Assembly: GCA_013399115.1 (NCBI GenBank)
Contig: VXAA01005665.1
Span: 1,278,179 to 1,342,178, forward strand
Reading direction: 5' to 3'
DNA length: 64,000 bases
Origin: Anseranas semipalmata
Taxonomy: Eukaryota; Chordata; Aves; Anseriformes; Anseranatidae
Notes under the pieces: generated by a model
Told to the model about the DNA's origin: nothing
Seen by the model: only the letters and a program-made list of their open reading frames with translations
Database searches by the model: none
In this document: in pieces, positions 1 through 13,100 of the stretch
Numbering within the stretch: position 1 is the stretch's first letter
Layout: each line of letters starts with the position of its first letter
Program-made: the position numbers and the translations under genes

Positions 1-519
1 TATGGTTAAAGAAGTATGTTATGGAGGGCTCAAGGTTGTAAGAGCAGTAATGGATCCACAATTAACCAAATAGTAAGGGAAGCCTGAAAGCCCTGTGTTG
101 TGACATGGTAGAAATATGGAAATAAAACATATAGAGAGGGTTGCAAATTCAAGTGTAGTACAAATGAGGGTAGATTTAAATATTTATATAAGTGCATTGT
201 GAGTAATTTATACATGTGCGTTGTCTTTCCCACCCAAAATCTCCATGTTTCTATATTCAGAAGTTACAAAATCCACAAATCAAGCTGTAAAAAATGGCAT
301 CTTATAAAATCGATAAAATCAAATAATTTATGTTTTTTTTGTGTGTGTGTGTTTTTTTCCTTTGGTTTTGTTTGGTTGGAAAACGGTACTATGTAGTTAG
401 AAACTTTTCTTTGGCCTTTTTTGGGGGATGTGCATAAAATTCAGGCTGATTTTGTATTCAGAAGCGCTCATCGGAAGACCATGTAACAAAACTATCGTAT
501 TACAGAGCTGCTGTTCACT

Positions 520-1590
520 GAATCTTAGAATCATTGAATGGTTTGGGTTGGAAGGGACCTTAAAGATAACCTAGTTCCAACCCCCCTGCCATGGGCAGGG
601 ACACCTCCCACTAGACCAGGTTGCCCAAAGCCCCATCCAGCCTGGCCTTGAACACTTCCAGGGATGGGGCATCCACAGCTTCTCTGGGCAACCTGTTCCA
701 GCGCCTCACCACCCTCATAGTAAATAATTTCTTCCGAATATCTAATCTAAACCTACCCTCTTTTAGTTTAAAGCCATTACTCCTTGTCCTATCACTATAC
801 TCCCTGATAGAGAGTCCCTCTCCTGCTTTCCTGTAGGCCCCATATAGGTACTGGAAAGCCGCTATAAGGTCTCCCTGGAGCCTTCTCTTCTCCAGGCTGA
901 ACAACCCCAAATCCCTCAACCTGTCTTCATAGGGTGCTCCAGCCCTCTGATCATCCTTGTGGTCCTCCTCTGGACTTGCTCTAATAGGACCACGTCCTTC
1001 TTGTGTTGGGGGCCCCAGAGCTGAATGCAGTGCTCCAGGTGGGGTCTCACGAGAGCAGAGTAGAGGGGGAGAATCACCTCCCTCGACCTGCTGGTCATGC
1101 TTCTTTTCATGCAGCCCAGGATATGGTTGGCTTTCTGTGCTGCAAGCGCACATTGCCAGCTCATGTTGAGCTTCTCATCAATCAACACCCCCAAGTCCTT
1201 CTCGTCAGGGCTGCTCTCAATCCCTTCTCCAGCCAGCCTGTATTTGTGCTTGGGATTGCCCCGAGCTAGGTGCAGGACCTTGCACTTGGCCTTGTCGAAC
1301 TTCATGAGGTTCACACAGGCCCACCTCTCAAGTCTGTCCAGGTCCCTCTGGATGGCATCCCTTCCCTCCAGAGTGTCAACCACACCATACAGCTTGGTGT
1401 TGTTGGCAGACTTGCTGAGGGTGCACTCGGTCCCACTGTCCATGTCACCGACAAAGATGTTAAATAGCGCCAGTCACAATACTGACCCCTGAGAAACACC
1501 ACTTGTCACTGGTCTCCACTTGCACATTGAGCTGTTGACTGCAACATTTGAGTGCAACCATCCAGCCAATTCCTCACCCTTCTGAAAGTT
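520..1590 (-). mobile_element. CR1 LINE retrotransposon, 5'-truncated copy
   Basis: The element lies on the minus strand with its 3' end near 520. Read on the + strand, it begins with the degenerate AATC-TAGAATCATTGAATGG terminal repeats, the reverse complement of the CR1 3' octamer repeat. The hallmark GGTTTGGGTTGGAAGGGACC follows at about 540-559. A short inverted repeat, CCCTGCC / GGCAGGG at 584-600, matches the conserved CR1 3' stem. The middle encodes the reverse-transcriptase C-terminal region. The 5' edge is imprecise: similarity to the CR1 pattern fades around 1575-1600. CR1 copies are usually 5'-truncated in this way. No target-site duplication is evident, which is also normal for CR1. 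Confidence 0.93.
611..1443 (-). pseudogene. CR1 ORF2 C-terminal fragment, frameshifted
   Basis: Two overlapping minus-strand frames together cover the region downstream of the CR1 reverse-transcriptase core. The first frame (916-1443) carries the recognisable stretches [39 protein letters not shown] and [18 protein letters not shown]. The second frame (611 to about 940) carries [36 protein letters not shown] and [19 protein letters not shown]. The frame changes around 930-945, where the RGLEH segment meets the EDRL segment; an approximately 4-base deletion relative to the usual CR1 pattern would explain it. The endonuclease domain and most of the polymerase domain are absent. In a full-length element the protein would drive retrotransposition; this copy cannot encode it. 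The later frame reads well apart from that break, so the copy is not among the oldest. Confidence 0.88.
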
Positions 1591-1865
1591 GCAGAAATCA
1601 CATAGAAAGGTGGTGGCGTTCAGACCTGAGGTGCATTCACAAAGATTTTACAGCTTATTGCCTCTGAGGACTGAGTACTTGAAATTGGTACCCAGGTCAA
1701 GCTGTATTCCGGTACTTTCCACAGAAAGAAAGGAGAGGCATGTTCCTCTCTAGGTACCAAGCTGTACCCTCTACTACAGAGCAGCAATTAAGCTATTGCA
1801 GTTCTTGTCACTTATTAGCTATTTTTCTATTTTTGCTTTTGCTGAAATACTGAATATTAAGCTCT

Positions 1866-1907
1866 AGCTGTTAAGAAGATACATATAGCTGCTAAGAAGA
1901 TACATAT
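1866..1907. repeat. 21-bp tandem duplication
   Basis: Two adjacent 21-bp units (1866-1886 and 1887-1907) begin AGCTGTTAAGAAGATACATA and AGCTGCTAAGAAGATACATA and differ by one T/C change. This is a small local duplication, probably from replication slippage. Confidence 0.9.
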
Positions 1908-2950
1908 CCTGCTCAGTCTACCCTACTCCATCTGATACCTGTGCAGGAGAAAGTACAGTTAATTCACATGCAGTCGTGAATTGGGAACAGTGGCCTTTCG
2001 GTCTGAAAATTTTAAAGCAGATGAATTTTACTCTCTTTGGTCAGTACTCTCCTGTTTATGAGTGAGTGAAGAATTGCAACAACTGGAGTGGCGTCATCAG
2101 GTAGAAGTTAATGATCTGTGTAGACGTTTTCATCAGAATGACCTGTTTCTACAAACCCTGAGCAAGCTCCTTGCTTCTACACATCACTGAAGGTTGTCAA
2201 ATAACAGTAGCTTATAGTGCCCAAGCCCTGTGAGTGTAAGCTAGTAACTCCATGTATTAAATATTGTGCATGGTACATTGAATAGGTGGGGGAATATTCA
2301 GGGTTGGTTTGTTCTGGAGGGCTGGGGTGGGTGGCCAAGGAAGGTATTGAGTTGATTCCTGGCCCATTTATTAGGTATGTCCTAATTATGTCTTCTTTTG
2401 CTAACGAAAAAAAAAAGTGATACTGCAGATTAATACAGTGCTATGACTGGAATAATGCATAAGATGCTTTAAGTATGTTAAGGAGTATAAGGTGAACATA
2501 TAACAGCACTTCTACTCCACTAGGTAGTGCAGAGAAAACTCTACCCCACATGTATATGCAACCAATTGAACCAAGTATGTGCTCTGAAAGCATATTTTTG
2601 TTTGCAATAGGGATGTTAAAGTTTCATTTCAGCAGTCTCTTTTCTGCTTCAGGCAGAAATTGGAATCCTGGCTTGGTACCAGCAACTTGAAAAGAATTTG
2701 ATGCCTATACAAATATACATAATGGCAGTCTTAATCATTAGGAATTATGTTATTTTTCTGTTTCTCCAGTAATGCTTCATAATGAACCAAAATGAGCTAG
2801 ATGGTTCACTAGTAGTTTGAATACTAATTAATGGAGACCTTCAGCAGCTTGTGACCACTTCTAATGCTTCTAATTTCTGTCTGTTTATATTTTTGTTTAT
2901 CAGTGAGTCTTGTGTTGTAGAAAGCCCCAGCATAACAGAGGAATCTTAAT

Positions 2951-2976
2951 TTCTCTCTCTTTCTCTCTCTCTTTTA
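2951..2976. repeat. CT-rich polypyrimidine tract
   Basis: A run of TTCTCTCTCTTTCTCTCTCT continues into TTTTAAAG. It looks like a splice acceptor, but the sequence beyond it has an early stop in the frame required by the phase-1 CADM2 intron, so I treat it as simple sequence. Confidence 0.7.
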
Positions 2977-5900
2977 AAGTCAAGCTTCCAAATCTACAGT
3001 AAAGTCTTCCTGCTCAGACATCAGTGCAACTCAGAGTATGCCAACAGGGTTTTCATCTCCCTGAAGTAGGGATTCAGAATATTAAGCAGTTCAGAGTAGG
3101 ATTTACAAGGATTTTACCTGCCTAGCTGCCCCATCATTTTCTCACTTTTTTTCTTCAGTTTTGCTTCAATGGACAGAAAATTAGGTTCTTTGAAAACAAA
3201 AGGAATTCAGGAACAACAAAGCAACCAACTAATTGGGAAAAAAAGGAACAAAAAAAAAAAAGGGAAAAAAATCCTAAAGTATGTATTGTTTGCCGTCTGG
3301 TTTTTGATAATCATACAACAGTGAATAGAGCATTGGCTAGTATTCTGGCTTGAAATCTGGTTTTGCTAGTTGAAGTTTCCTGCTGACTTAATATGGACAG
3401 AGTTTTGCCATTGTAGCTGTTCCCATCCTTAGTCCTCTCCAGGAAGATGTCACTTCGTGTCTCTGAGTCCCATTTTTAATAACATTCAATAATTGGGAAA
3501 ACACACCAGATACGAAGCAGAACCTATAAGCTCGGTTGTGCCATGGCTGTTTTCAGTTATTACCGATGAACAGGGCAAAGCTCAGCGCTGGTTCCCTACT
3601 CGGAGGAGGCAGCACTCGCAGTGTGGGGAAGGGACCCAGCATTTTGCATACCAAGGAAACAGGAACATTTCCTAAAGCTCAGTCTCTCCTTTTGTAATGT
3701 ACATGTGAAAAACCAAATATGCACAGGAATGTACAAGCAGGTATTTTATTTCTCTGTTGGTATGCTTCTTTTTTTTTAATTCTTAAGCATAGAAATGGGC
3801 AGTAGTGCAATCCAGAGAAAGATGTATCTTATTGCCTAGCACTATTTAAAGAATTACTTATAATTTCTTTTAAATGATGTGTAAAGAGACAGAATGTGGA
3901 GAAAGCAAGCACAAGATCAGATTATAACACTAATTCTGACTTCCCTCAGTGATGGAGAGAAATATATATGAAAGAGAACTGATACTCCTACTCCTGCTAC
4001 TAGGAATAACAGCAATAACTAAGAAAAGATCACGCTCATTTTTATTCATTATTCTTTCAAGGAACCTCTGAAAATCTGCTTTTCCTTTTCCCATGCCAAC
4101 TACCTGCAGAGGACAAATGTATCTGATACTTTTTCTTGGTGATGGTAGTTTTCATCCAAAGGCACAATAACTCTTTCCACTGAATTTTAGAGCATTCTGT
4201 TCTGAAGGAAGTACCACAAATCAGAGAGTATGGATGTATTTCTGTGGTTCAACGTTGTCTAAGAACAAAGTGAATGAAATGGGAAAAATGGAAGGAAAGA
4301 GCTTTGTGAACGTAGGGCAGATCCTTTTCTCCCTTTCCCAGTCTTTCCAATCTATTCTGTTTCTTAAAAATTTCTTAAAATATTTTATCTATTTCCTTGT
4401 ATATAAACACATAATGCTGTAAAGAAAAACATGCCTTTGCTTTTTCTAAAATTTCCACAGCCAGCGTAACATGTTTTTCCTTATAATAGATTTCCAAGTT
4501 TGTTTAAAATGTTTCACGAGGCGTAACCTATTGATATGAGTCATCTAGTTTTCAGGGTGTTCTGGGACTAAAGGGTTCCTGTACAATTTAGGTGTAAAAA
4601 CACTATTAAAATGTTAGCACTAAAATAACTCTCCCTAAATGTGTTGAAAATGAGGTTTGATTTTTTGATTTAAAAGAACAGTTCAACTTACCATCAATTA
4701 CACTCAGCTCATTATGTTTGTTCTGTTATAATTATCAGTCCTTTTATGTCCTAGGTCTTTCTTGTAGCTCTTTGGAAGACTATTTTGGTTTTGATGCACA
4801 GCTGCTTGTTTCACACAGGTTCTACCTCAAAAAGGAAGATCTGATATCAAAATGCTGTTGTCAGCTATGTAAAGCAATCACAGCCACCATTTTTTATGCT
4901 TCCTCAGAAGGCGTATATGAGACATTTCAAAGTGTTGTATGGGAGTGTTTCACAACATTCATTTTGTTCTCTTTAACAGCCCCTGTTAAATTGGTACATT
5001 TGATGTGGCATGGATCCCTTACACGTTGCCTCTTCTTTGAGGGACAGTACTCTGAAGTTCCTATACTGTGTGCTATTTTACTTTTACTCAAGTAATCCTA
5101 TCCATATTGCTGTTGGTGTAAAAAGAGGTGGAGTAATTCAAAGTCAGATTGTTTTCTGTGTTCTTTTCTCTGTGTGAGTCTGTGGACTAAACAGTTATAA
5201 AACTTGTCTGATCTCTCAAAGATCACCCCTCTGTAAAAAAAAAAAATAAATCTGCTGCTTCAGCACAGCCACTAGGGCTGTACCAGCACAAGGGCTGTTC
5301 TTCCCAACCAGGCTACACCTGCTTCCTCAAGTTTGTTTTCTGCGCTGTGGTGCGATGACTAAATTTCATTAAAAATTATGGACTTGACTCAAGAAGTCTC
5401 CTTGGTGAGGATTTCCTTAAATGTACTGCAGGTCAGGAGATAAATATGTGCATGAGATAAATACTTGTTCACTACTTTTTAAAATGGTTTCTGTATTCTT
5501 TGCATTAGGAGGAAACACATCTTTGGCCACCCTGCACACAGAGAAAGTCCCAGAAATAGTCTGTATTGGCCAAGAAACATCTCTGTCTGCCAACAATTAG
5601 TAGTAGTTTCGTTTAAAATATTTAAAAACTTGAAATGTGCATGGAGTCTAATGGGAAAAAGACTGCATCCTCAGATCCTGAAGTAAAGCAAGCATGAAGC
5701 ACACACGATGTTTAACTGTTCATAGTTGTCTCTGACGAGGGGTTCAATCATGACACTATTTATTTTAAGGGTTGACTGGTGTGGTTCTTCGTGGACATGA
5801 TGGGAAACTAAAGCCATTGTTTTGTCTGGGCAAGTTTTGTTTCCAGTATGTTTCAGGAAAGGGTGAATAACAATTTCTTTTCTCTGCATCTGTTCTGTGA

Positions 5901-6366
5901 AATGACAGGCATCTCTCAAGGCAAAAAAAAAAAGTCGTAATTTGTCTGATTATCACTGCACAGGTAAATAAAGCTTGAAAGAACAGATGTGTTGTTGCTA
6001 GCACAAATTTAAGCAACACTAGACAATGCAATATACATTTAACTGTGCTTCACAGCTTCTGCAGATTTTCTTTTAATAACTAGAAAATAAATTCTGCAAA
6101 AAAGCAGTGTTTACAAGAAAACTTTCCAAGAAGATTTCACAAGCACTGTTTTCTTATATGTCCTCATAAAAATGTTAACAGTATATAAAATTAGTCAATG
6201 AACTATAAATTCCTGTTAGAAGATGCTAAAAATGAATTGTTTAAACTGAATAATTGTGAACACGACTAATGTACCCTATCAACTAAATGCAAATATGCCT
6301 AAAAACATCATGTTCTAATCAACTGCTGTGCAAAAATACCCCACCTCTGAAGAGACACGGGAGGTA

Positions 6367-6383
6367 TAGATAGATAGATAGAT
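6367..6383. repeat. (TAGA)n microsatellite
   Basis: About four TAGA units are followed by an A/T-rich run. Confidence 0.85.
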
Positions 6384-9122
6384 TTATTTTTTTTTTAATT
6401 GAGCCTCTGTATTTGATTGATCATATAGTCAGGAATCAAACTGATCATTACAGAAAGTTGCAGAACATTTTAATGACACCGTGTCATTCATATATGACGT
6501 ATTCAAATATGACATTCCAGTTTATTCATAGAAAAGGCATTGTTGATGACCTACCCAGTTGATGGTAGTTTGTATCTTGTTAGGAGTGCTGGAACATTTT
6601 GATCTTGCCCAAGGCCAAATCATACCACTGCTGGTCCGCATGCAGTTGCTTATGCATGAAAGAAAGATGAGATAAAGGAGGTGTCACTGCATCCATCTTA
6701 TGAGTTATTTGCCCAGGACCAATTTGCCTTTTTAAGGACACTAAGTCAACAGCGGACCAGGCCAAAGAAGAGACAATCTGATACTTGGTACTTGATGTTA
6801 GGCAGTCAGCTAAAGAAGAGGAGGTCAGTGCTGAATTAGGCATATCAAACTGTTCTTTGGGTGTGATAACTCGTGTGTTCACTCTACCTGTGCTTCAAAC
6901 GAGTTGCATTCAAAAGTGGCATTTTCCTAAATGCAAACCCTATCTCTCAGATAAGATGCCTGTTGCCTTCTGGGGACTTGACTTCATTTCTGTCTCATAG
7001 TGCAAAGGTGGTCATGGCCGTAGTGTGTAATTTTGCTGTGGTGATGCCCTTATGGTTTGCAGAGGGTTTCACGTGCTTTCATGTGTGCCAGAATTGTATT
7101 TATTGTAATATTCCCTGTTAATCTTAACAGCCCCAGTGAAACATGATGATTCTGCTCCTCTTCATGTTGCATCTTGAATAAAATTGTCTGTAGCTAGTGC
7201 AATTTGATTTGAATTCAGTGTTTTCAAGTGTGTATTTAACATTCTTGAAGTAAAACAAATCAATTGCGCCCTGAGGCAGCTTAGGACTAGAGACACCTAC
7301 TTTGTGAATTTAAAACAACTTTATGGCAGAGGCAGGTACCTAGATGATCAGTTCAGCCAAAACAGTGGTGCCTCTAGGCATGCACAGTACAGCACATTAG
7401 TTATTCAAGGATGTATTTGTCAGGGACACATTTGTCTCACTGTCCTTCAAATGGCTTAAATCACACTTCTGTGAACATATTTCAAGACTGTTGCTCAAAT
7501 TTGTCCTAAGATGCTTTAAAGATATTTAAATATGCGTTTGGATCTCATCCTGAGTACACAGTAACATCGAACAGAAAAAATGCAAGCAGTCTCATGGAAC
7601 TTACTATTGGGACAAGGAGAACTTCTGCTTAATTTACAAAGCAGTAAGTAGCAGGAAATAGCGACAACACAGTAGCAAAGCCGTAACAGGGTTTATGCAG
7701 CTGCTTGTTGCACTGAGAAACTGCTTTTAAATTACAGTTTTGATGAGGCTGTGTATGAGCATCTTTCATGGAAAGTAACACTGGCGAAGGATGGTGCTAG
7801 AGCTGTGGAGGGCAGGAGACCCAGAAAACTCTGTGGAAACACACAGCTAAATATAGTTGGGATACTCTATCATTGGCAGATTTTCTGAGAACTTTTCCTC
7901 TCCCGGAGTCACATTACCAAAGAGGAGGGGACTGAGGAGAGCAGGAGGAAAAGATAAATGCCACAGAATCTGGGGACATTTGGGGAGTGGGGAAGTTTCA
8001 AATTAGAATTTTTGCAGTAGGATTTTATCTCCCCAGGTTTCTGGAGAAGTTTTGGACCGTGTATGTAGTTGTCATATTTGATGAGGGTTATTAGATGAGG
8101 GCTTCGGTGTGGTAGCCCCGTCAGAATCCCTGCTACGTTTGTGGCCTACGGTGTACTTTGAAAGATGCATGCTCACTGTTATTACATGGAGATAAGCTGC
8201 AGTATATTTTTATCTGTGAAATGTTTTGTGCATTGAATATCAAGTCTGACAGGCTGAAAAGCAATTTTTGTGGTTGCTGGTTCTTACCCCCTACTATTAC
8301 AGAGAAACAACACCATCCAGAGTTTTACTTGCATAACGATTTCTCTAGTGAGTAAAGAGATGCAACGAGATTTCAAATGAGTTGACCTTGCTATAAATAA
8401 ACCTAGCTATACCTGGGAAAAACAGAATTACACTAGTTTTCTCAAGCTGGCCATAAAACTGAAATCCTCAAACTGAAAATACTGCAATTGCCACAGAAAG
8501 CTGAAATGTCAGCTCATTCCTTTGCAAATCTAACCTCTCGGTAATTGTAAACATAATTTGATGGAAAGACCATTGGAACAATTTGGTGATCTTTGACAAT
8601 CATATTATGTATAATGCTTTGTAAAACATTATCTGAAATAATCTAGTATGGAATATTTTTTTCAGGAAGACTGCTGTAACCCTGTTTTTCAGATAAAGAA
8701 TAAATTTTATTTCAAGAAAAGTAAATTATTAGAGGAAGACAAGGCCCTTGATATCACATAAGGATTTTTTTTTTTCCTGCCAACATAGAGCTCCTTTCTG
8801 TGGTATCATTTCTAAGGGTTTATGTGAACCTCTGCTCCTTGATTCAAGTGTGTCCATTACTAGAAGGCAGGAGAAAAGTAATTGGAGAGCCTCTTGAATT
8901 TCTGACAGTATGGATATAACAGTGATGGCAACAATTTAAGACAACACAGAAAGAACAGAACATCTTAAAGCAATAGTACAATCTTAGCATCCATCTGCAG
9001 GTTGCTGGTTTAATATTAACTCTGTGTTCATATTAAGATGCAGAAATAGAGAAAGCCTCTTTATCTATTTTTTGGTATTTTTTCATGTATTCTTAGTTTT
9101 GGTGGCTTATCACCCATTTCCT

Positions 9123-9545
9123 AGAATCGTAGAATAATATACAGTGGAAAAGTCCTCTGGTGATCAGCTAGTTCAAACCAAGCGTAGAGCAGGACCACCA
9201 TACATAGGGTTGTTTAAGACCTCATTCAGGTGAGTTTTACATAGGTTCATGGTTGGAGAACACACAGCATCTCTGGGTAACCTGCCCCAGTGTGTGACCA
9301 TCCTTGTAATGAAATATAATTTCTTAATATCTAGTTGGAATTTCCTGTGTTCCAGCTTTTGTCCATTGCCTCTCATCTCTGCACACCTCCAATAAGAGTC
9401 TGGCTCAATCTTCTTTTCTCCTTCCCAGGCAGTAGCCTATAATGTTTCCTCCTTCAGCTTTCTCTTCATAAGACTGAACAAATATCACTCCTACATGGTG
9501 TGCTCAAGACCCCAACGACCATGGCGACACTTATTGTCCTTAAGT
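9123..9545 (-). mobile_element. CR1 LINE 3' end, old and diverged
   Basis: This is a second minus-strand CR1 fragment. Its 3' end starts at AGAATCGTAGAATAATATA, followed by degraded versions of the CR1 3' UTR. A minus-strand frame at 9173-9376 retains recognisable pieces of the ORF2 C-terminus: FQLDIKKLYFITRMVTHWGR, LPRDAV and LCKTHLNEVLNN. It is clearly more diverged than the 520-1590 copy and so probably older. The 5' limit near 9545 is approximate; the last similarity is around the GACCATGGCGACACTTATTG stretch. Confidence 0.85.
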
Positions 9546-9856
9546 GCAGGCAGCCACTAACTCGCTTACCTCTGCAGAGTCTGAATTTGGTGGTCTCTTT
9601 TATTTTTGTGTATCATTCACCACGATTGTCGTGCTTAACATATGCAAAATACATGACAGTATGTTTTATATTTGCAGAGAATGCCTTGGTAATTTTTGAA
9701 ACAATACTGGTTTATAGCACCATGAAGATTTAATCACTTATACCCTATGGCAACAAAGAAAGGCACAAATATCCTTTGAAATATCTAACGTGTTGGTGTG
9801 CTTAAACAATTACTGAAGTTATTAAGAGAAATTACTTTATCTGTACACAGGTACAG

Positions 9857-9880
9857 AAATTGTGTACCTGTACACAATTT
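9857..9880. repeat. Perfect 10-bp inverted repeat (hairpin)
   Basis: AAATTGTGTA and TACACAATTT flank a four-base CCTG loop and pair perfectly. An overlapping alternative stem uses ACAGGTACA at 9847-9855 with TGTACCTGT at 9863-9871. There is no T run typical of a bacterial terminator, and no such role is expected here. Confidence 0.85.
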
Positions 9881-10085
9881 TAAAACAATTTTTTAGAACA
9901 TTGTATGGCTTTTTTATTGTGATTGTTGTGATAGCTTTTTTTTGCTTGGTTATCACAAAAATGTTAGAATTAGCTTGTAATACCATTCATTGAAACCTTG
10001 ACATGCAGGCTTGCTTGCTTCATTTAATTTTAAAGTTACAAACTGTATTGTTGCATTTGATTAACATAAAGGTAAAGGAACTGGT

Positions 10086-10119
10086 GTTTTAGGAAGTTAG
10101 GAAGGTTTTAGGAAGTTAG
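10086..10119. repeat. 15-bp direct repeat, spacing 19
   Basis: GTTTTAGGAAGTTAG occurs at 10086-10100 and again at 10105-10119, separated by GAAG. This is a short local duplication. Confidence 0.9.
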
Positions 10120-13100
10120 CATAACTAAATATAAAGAAGTCTTAATCATAATTTTGTAAGTTTGACTATACTGCATAAATTATTAGCACTGATGAGACAG
10201 TAGACATTCTTGGGATGAAAAAGAAAACTGAAGCCAGGAGACTGTAGCTGTTCGTTTTTCTAGACATTCTCCACTACATTCTTGTGTCAGCTGACCTACT
10301 TCTTCAATGATTCTAATACTAAAATGGAATAACTTTTCCCATTAAATTCAAGGCTACTTATGAACCCAAGGGTTCATGTCTGTTTAGCAACGTTTAACAA
10401 CATCTCTAATACTTTTCTGTTTGTTTGTATAATCTGGAAGTTGATTTATCCTGTTTCTGGCTTATTCCCATATTTCTATTTATTTTTATCTTTATCAGTT
10501 ACCTGGTGTGAATTACATATTGTAGTGTAGCTGCCTAAGGTTATCTTGTTCAGTCTCAGAAATAAAGACATCCAGCTATTAATTTCTTCATTATGGGAAC
10601 ACATAATAATAGATGCTCAGTTTCCTTTTATCTTAAGATGAAAATATATCCAACAAAAGCTTAGTAAAATTTAAAGCCACAAAAATCCATTTCAGATATT
10701 TCAGAATAACTCTTATATTGCATATCGCTTGTAAAGATAGGTTAAGTCCCTGCCTTAACGCTACTACTGCAGTATCTCGAAATCATTCTTTGTTCTGCGA
10801 GTCATTCTGTGAGTCAAAATCAGTTGTTGCTCAGAAGTCTCAAGTTATTTTACGGGAACTGAGGTACAGCTAAAGAAAACACTTTGCTAAAGCTCATGCA
10901 AATTATTTGTTGCATGGCAAGGATTTAAACCTGCTTTTTTCTTACTTATCTTTGGAAAAGCAACCTTCTTTTCAAGGTGTATCATGAGCAGGTGTTCCAG
11001 AGGGACAGCTCACCAGCCTTCAGGCACCGCGTGGTTGTGAGCAGACTACACCATCACTAGGCAGAGCAAGCGTAACATGTTAAGATTTTGCTGGACTGCA
11101 AGGCATTAAAAAAAAAACAACTTTTTCACCTTAAGTACTGAAATAGATTTTGCAGGAACAGGCCACATGCTGTCTCCTTGGCCCAGGTGGTGAGAGCAGG
11201 GCTTTGATGAGAGGCTGCTGCCAGCCAGGGGGCTTCTCTGATGACGGCTCCAGACCCAGCTGTCCTGGTGGCAGAGAGAAGCTGTTGCGACGGGCTCTGA
11301 ATTCATGAATCTCACCTCTGCAGGAGGAGGAGCAGCTTGCTGAAGTTTTAAAGTTCGTATACTTGGAGTTTTATACTTAAGTTTAAAGGGTTTATACCTA
11401 AAGTTTTTAAAGGAGGGCCAGAAACACTGCTTTTCACAGCTAAAGCAGTTCAAAGCTCCTCGTTTAGTTTATCTGTGTCTCTTGAGGTAGTCAGTATCTC
11501 ATAAACTGAAACTAGGATCTGACACTCCACTTCCAAATCAACAGAAGCGCTTAACCATGTTTTAAGTCCCATTTATTGCATGCTTTCTTGCTTTACTGAA
11601 TCAAGGACTGTAGCACTGGAAAATTTGAAATATCCACGTTTTGTTTCATGTGCTCAACCATTCAGAATGAATCCCTGTTTTTCAGCTGAATGTATTATCT
11701 CCTAGTTTCATGTCAAGAACGAGATTGTTTGCAGGTGTTAGTGAGATGTTTGTAAGTAACATTTTGCTGACTACATTGAATAGAAGGTCATAATGATCAG
11801 AATCACATTTTTAGGAGTGCATCTCTATTTTTAATGAGTTTAACCTCATGGAATACATCAGAGAGAAACATCATGTCCCCTACATGGCTATAATGTAAAG
11901 GGAACAGACTAGGAAAGAAGGAAGGAAGGGAAGAAAGAAATAGACAATGACAAGCTGCTGAATACTGACATTTGGGAGAGTTGTGCTAGTTCCAGCTTTG
12001 TTTGGAATCCTTCTTTTTTCTTTCACATTTTGTGTCTGTGCTTTCTTAGGGAGAGAACTAAGTTTTAGAGACTTTTTAAGAGGAAATATCATTTAATGAA
12101 CCACTTTGGTTAAGAAAGATTGGATGCTGAGTGATGTGGGCTAATAAGACAATTCAGGGTGAAAGGGCTATATAGAAGCTCTCATGCAGTTAAACTGGAA
12201 TATGAGAATTGAACAGGGGAAGAAGAGGGAAGTTACTTCTTGGAGTCACCAAATAAGAGATGAGAAGAATATTTCTGGAGCCAAAAATACCATGAATGGC
12301 TCTGACATTTTTTCCAGATCAATGGCTAGAAGGAAATTAGTTTTAACTACTGCAGTATGAAGGTGCTGTCCTTTTAAGAGCTGTAGAGGAACAAGGGAGT
12401 TCTTCAGGGCTTTACAACAAAATCTGAAGGGCCAAAGCTCTCCTTGCTGGGCAGCACCTTGATTTACACAGACTGTCCTGGTACACTTAGTGGTCAGAAT
12501 GGATGTTCAACAAAGACAAATGTGATCCTGCAGAAAAGAAATATCCATAGTTTGGCTAGGGGAGGAGATTTGTCTTTCTTTTAAATGAAGCAGTGGTATT
12601 TTCGAGTTTGAATTAATTTTGTTGTTCTTCTGTGAGTTGTAAACCTCAAGGAGCTGTAAGTCATAAGAAAGAACAGCCCTTCTTACACAGTTAGTTGCCC
12701 TATGAATATCCCCCCATTTTTTCCCAGCCTTTCTTTCTTACCGTAAGCTCTTTAAAAGCTCTTCAGTAACGTGGTGAGTTACGGTTCTCCACACATTGCA
12801 ACTTTGATTGCAAAGAGAGGTGCACACTAAATGGAGAAAGGCAGCATCATTTTCTGTTTTTCCCCTGAAATTTCTATCGTTTCATTGTTGGGTAGCTGCT
12901 TGGGATTTTTCTTTATCGAAAGGCCCTGAATCTCAGATTTTCTGTCGAGAAAGAAGCCTGCATTTTGCTAGCAGATGGCATATAATTTGAAGCTATTGAC
13001 ATATTTTGCAGGATTTTTCTGTTTTTTAAAGTTCTTCTCAAGAACTGTTCCAGCACACCGCTTACACTTATTTCCCCAGCTGCAGACCTTTTACAGCTTT

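Larger units (their letters stand above)
1591..9122. other. Intronic sequence with no gene recognised
   Basis: This is AT-rich intron with scattered short A and T runs (for example 3237-3271 and 5236-5247). It contains a 21-bp tandem pair, a CT-rich tract and a GATA-type microsatellite, listed separately. The open frames at 4718-5095 (+) and 6580-6882 (-) match nothing I recognise and have no splice context tying them to CADM2. Confidence 0.6.

Noticed and set aside
957..1492. Several + strand frames across the first CR1 copy
   Set aside because: They are antisense shadows of the CR1 ORF2 remnant on the minus strand.
2951..3065. Strong pyrimidine tract ending TTTTAAAG, then about 90 bases to GAAGTAGGG, resembling an extra CADM2 exon
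   Set aside because: The flanking CADM2 intron is phase 1, and in that frame the stretch meets TAA after seven codons; the other frames stop at the end. There is no similarity to known CADM2 stalk exons.
4718..5095. 125-codon + frame with cysteine-rich and hydrophobic parts
   Set aside because: It starts from a non-ATG codon, has no domain match that I know, and lies deep in the intron.
6580..6882. 100-codon minus-strand frame considered as a possible retroviral envelope fragment
   Set aside because: It opens at GTG, has no cysteine motif or membrane segment, and no polypurine tract or LTR follows on that strand. I could not support any assignment.
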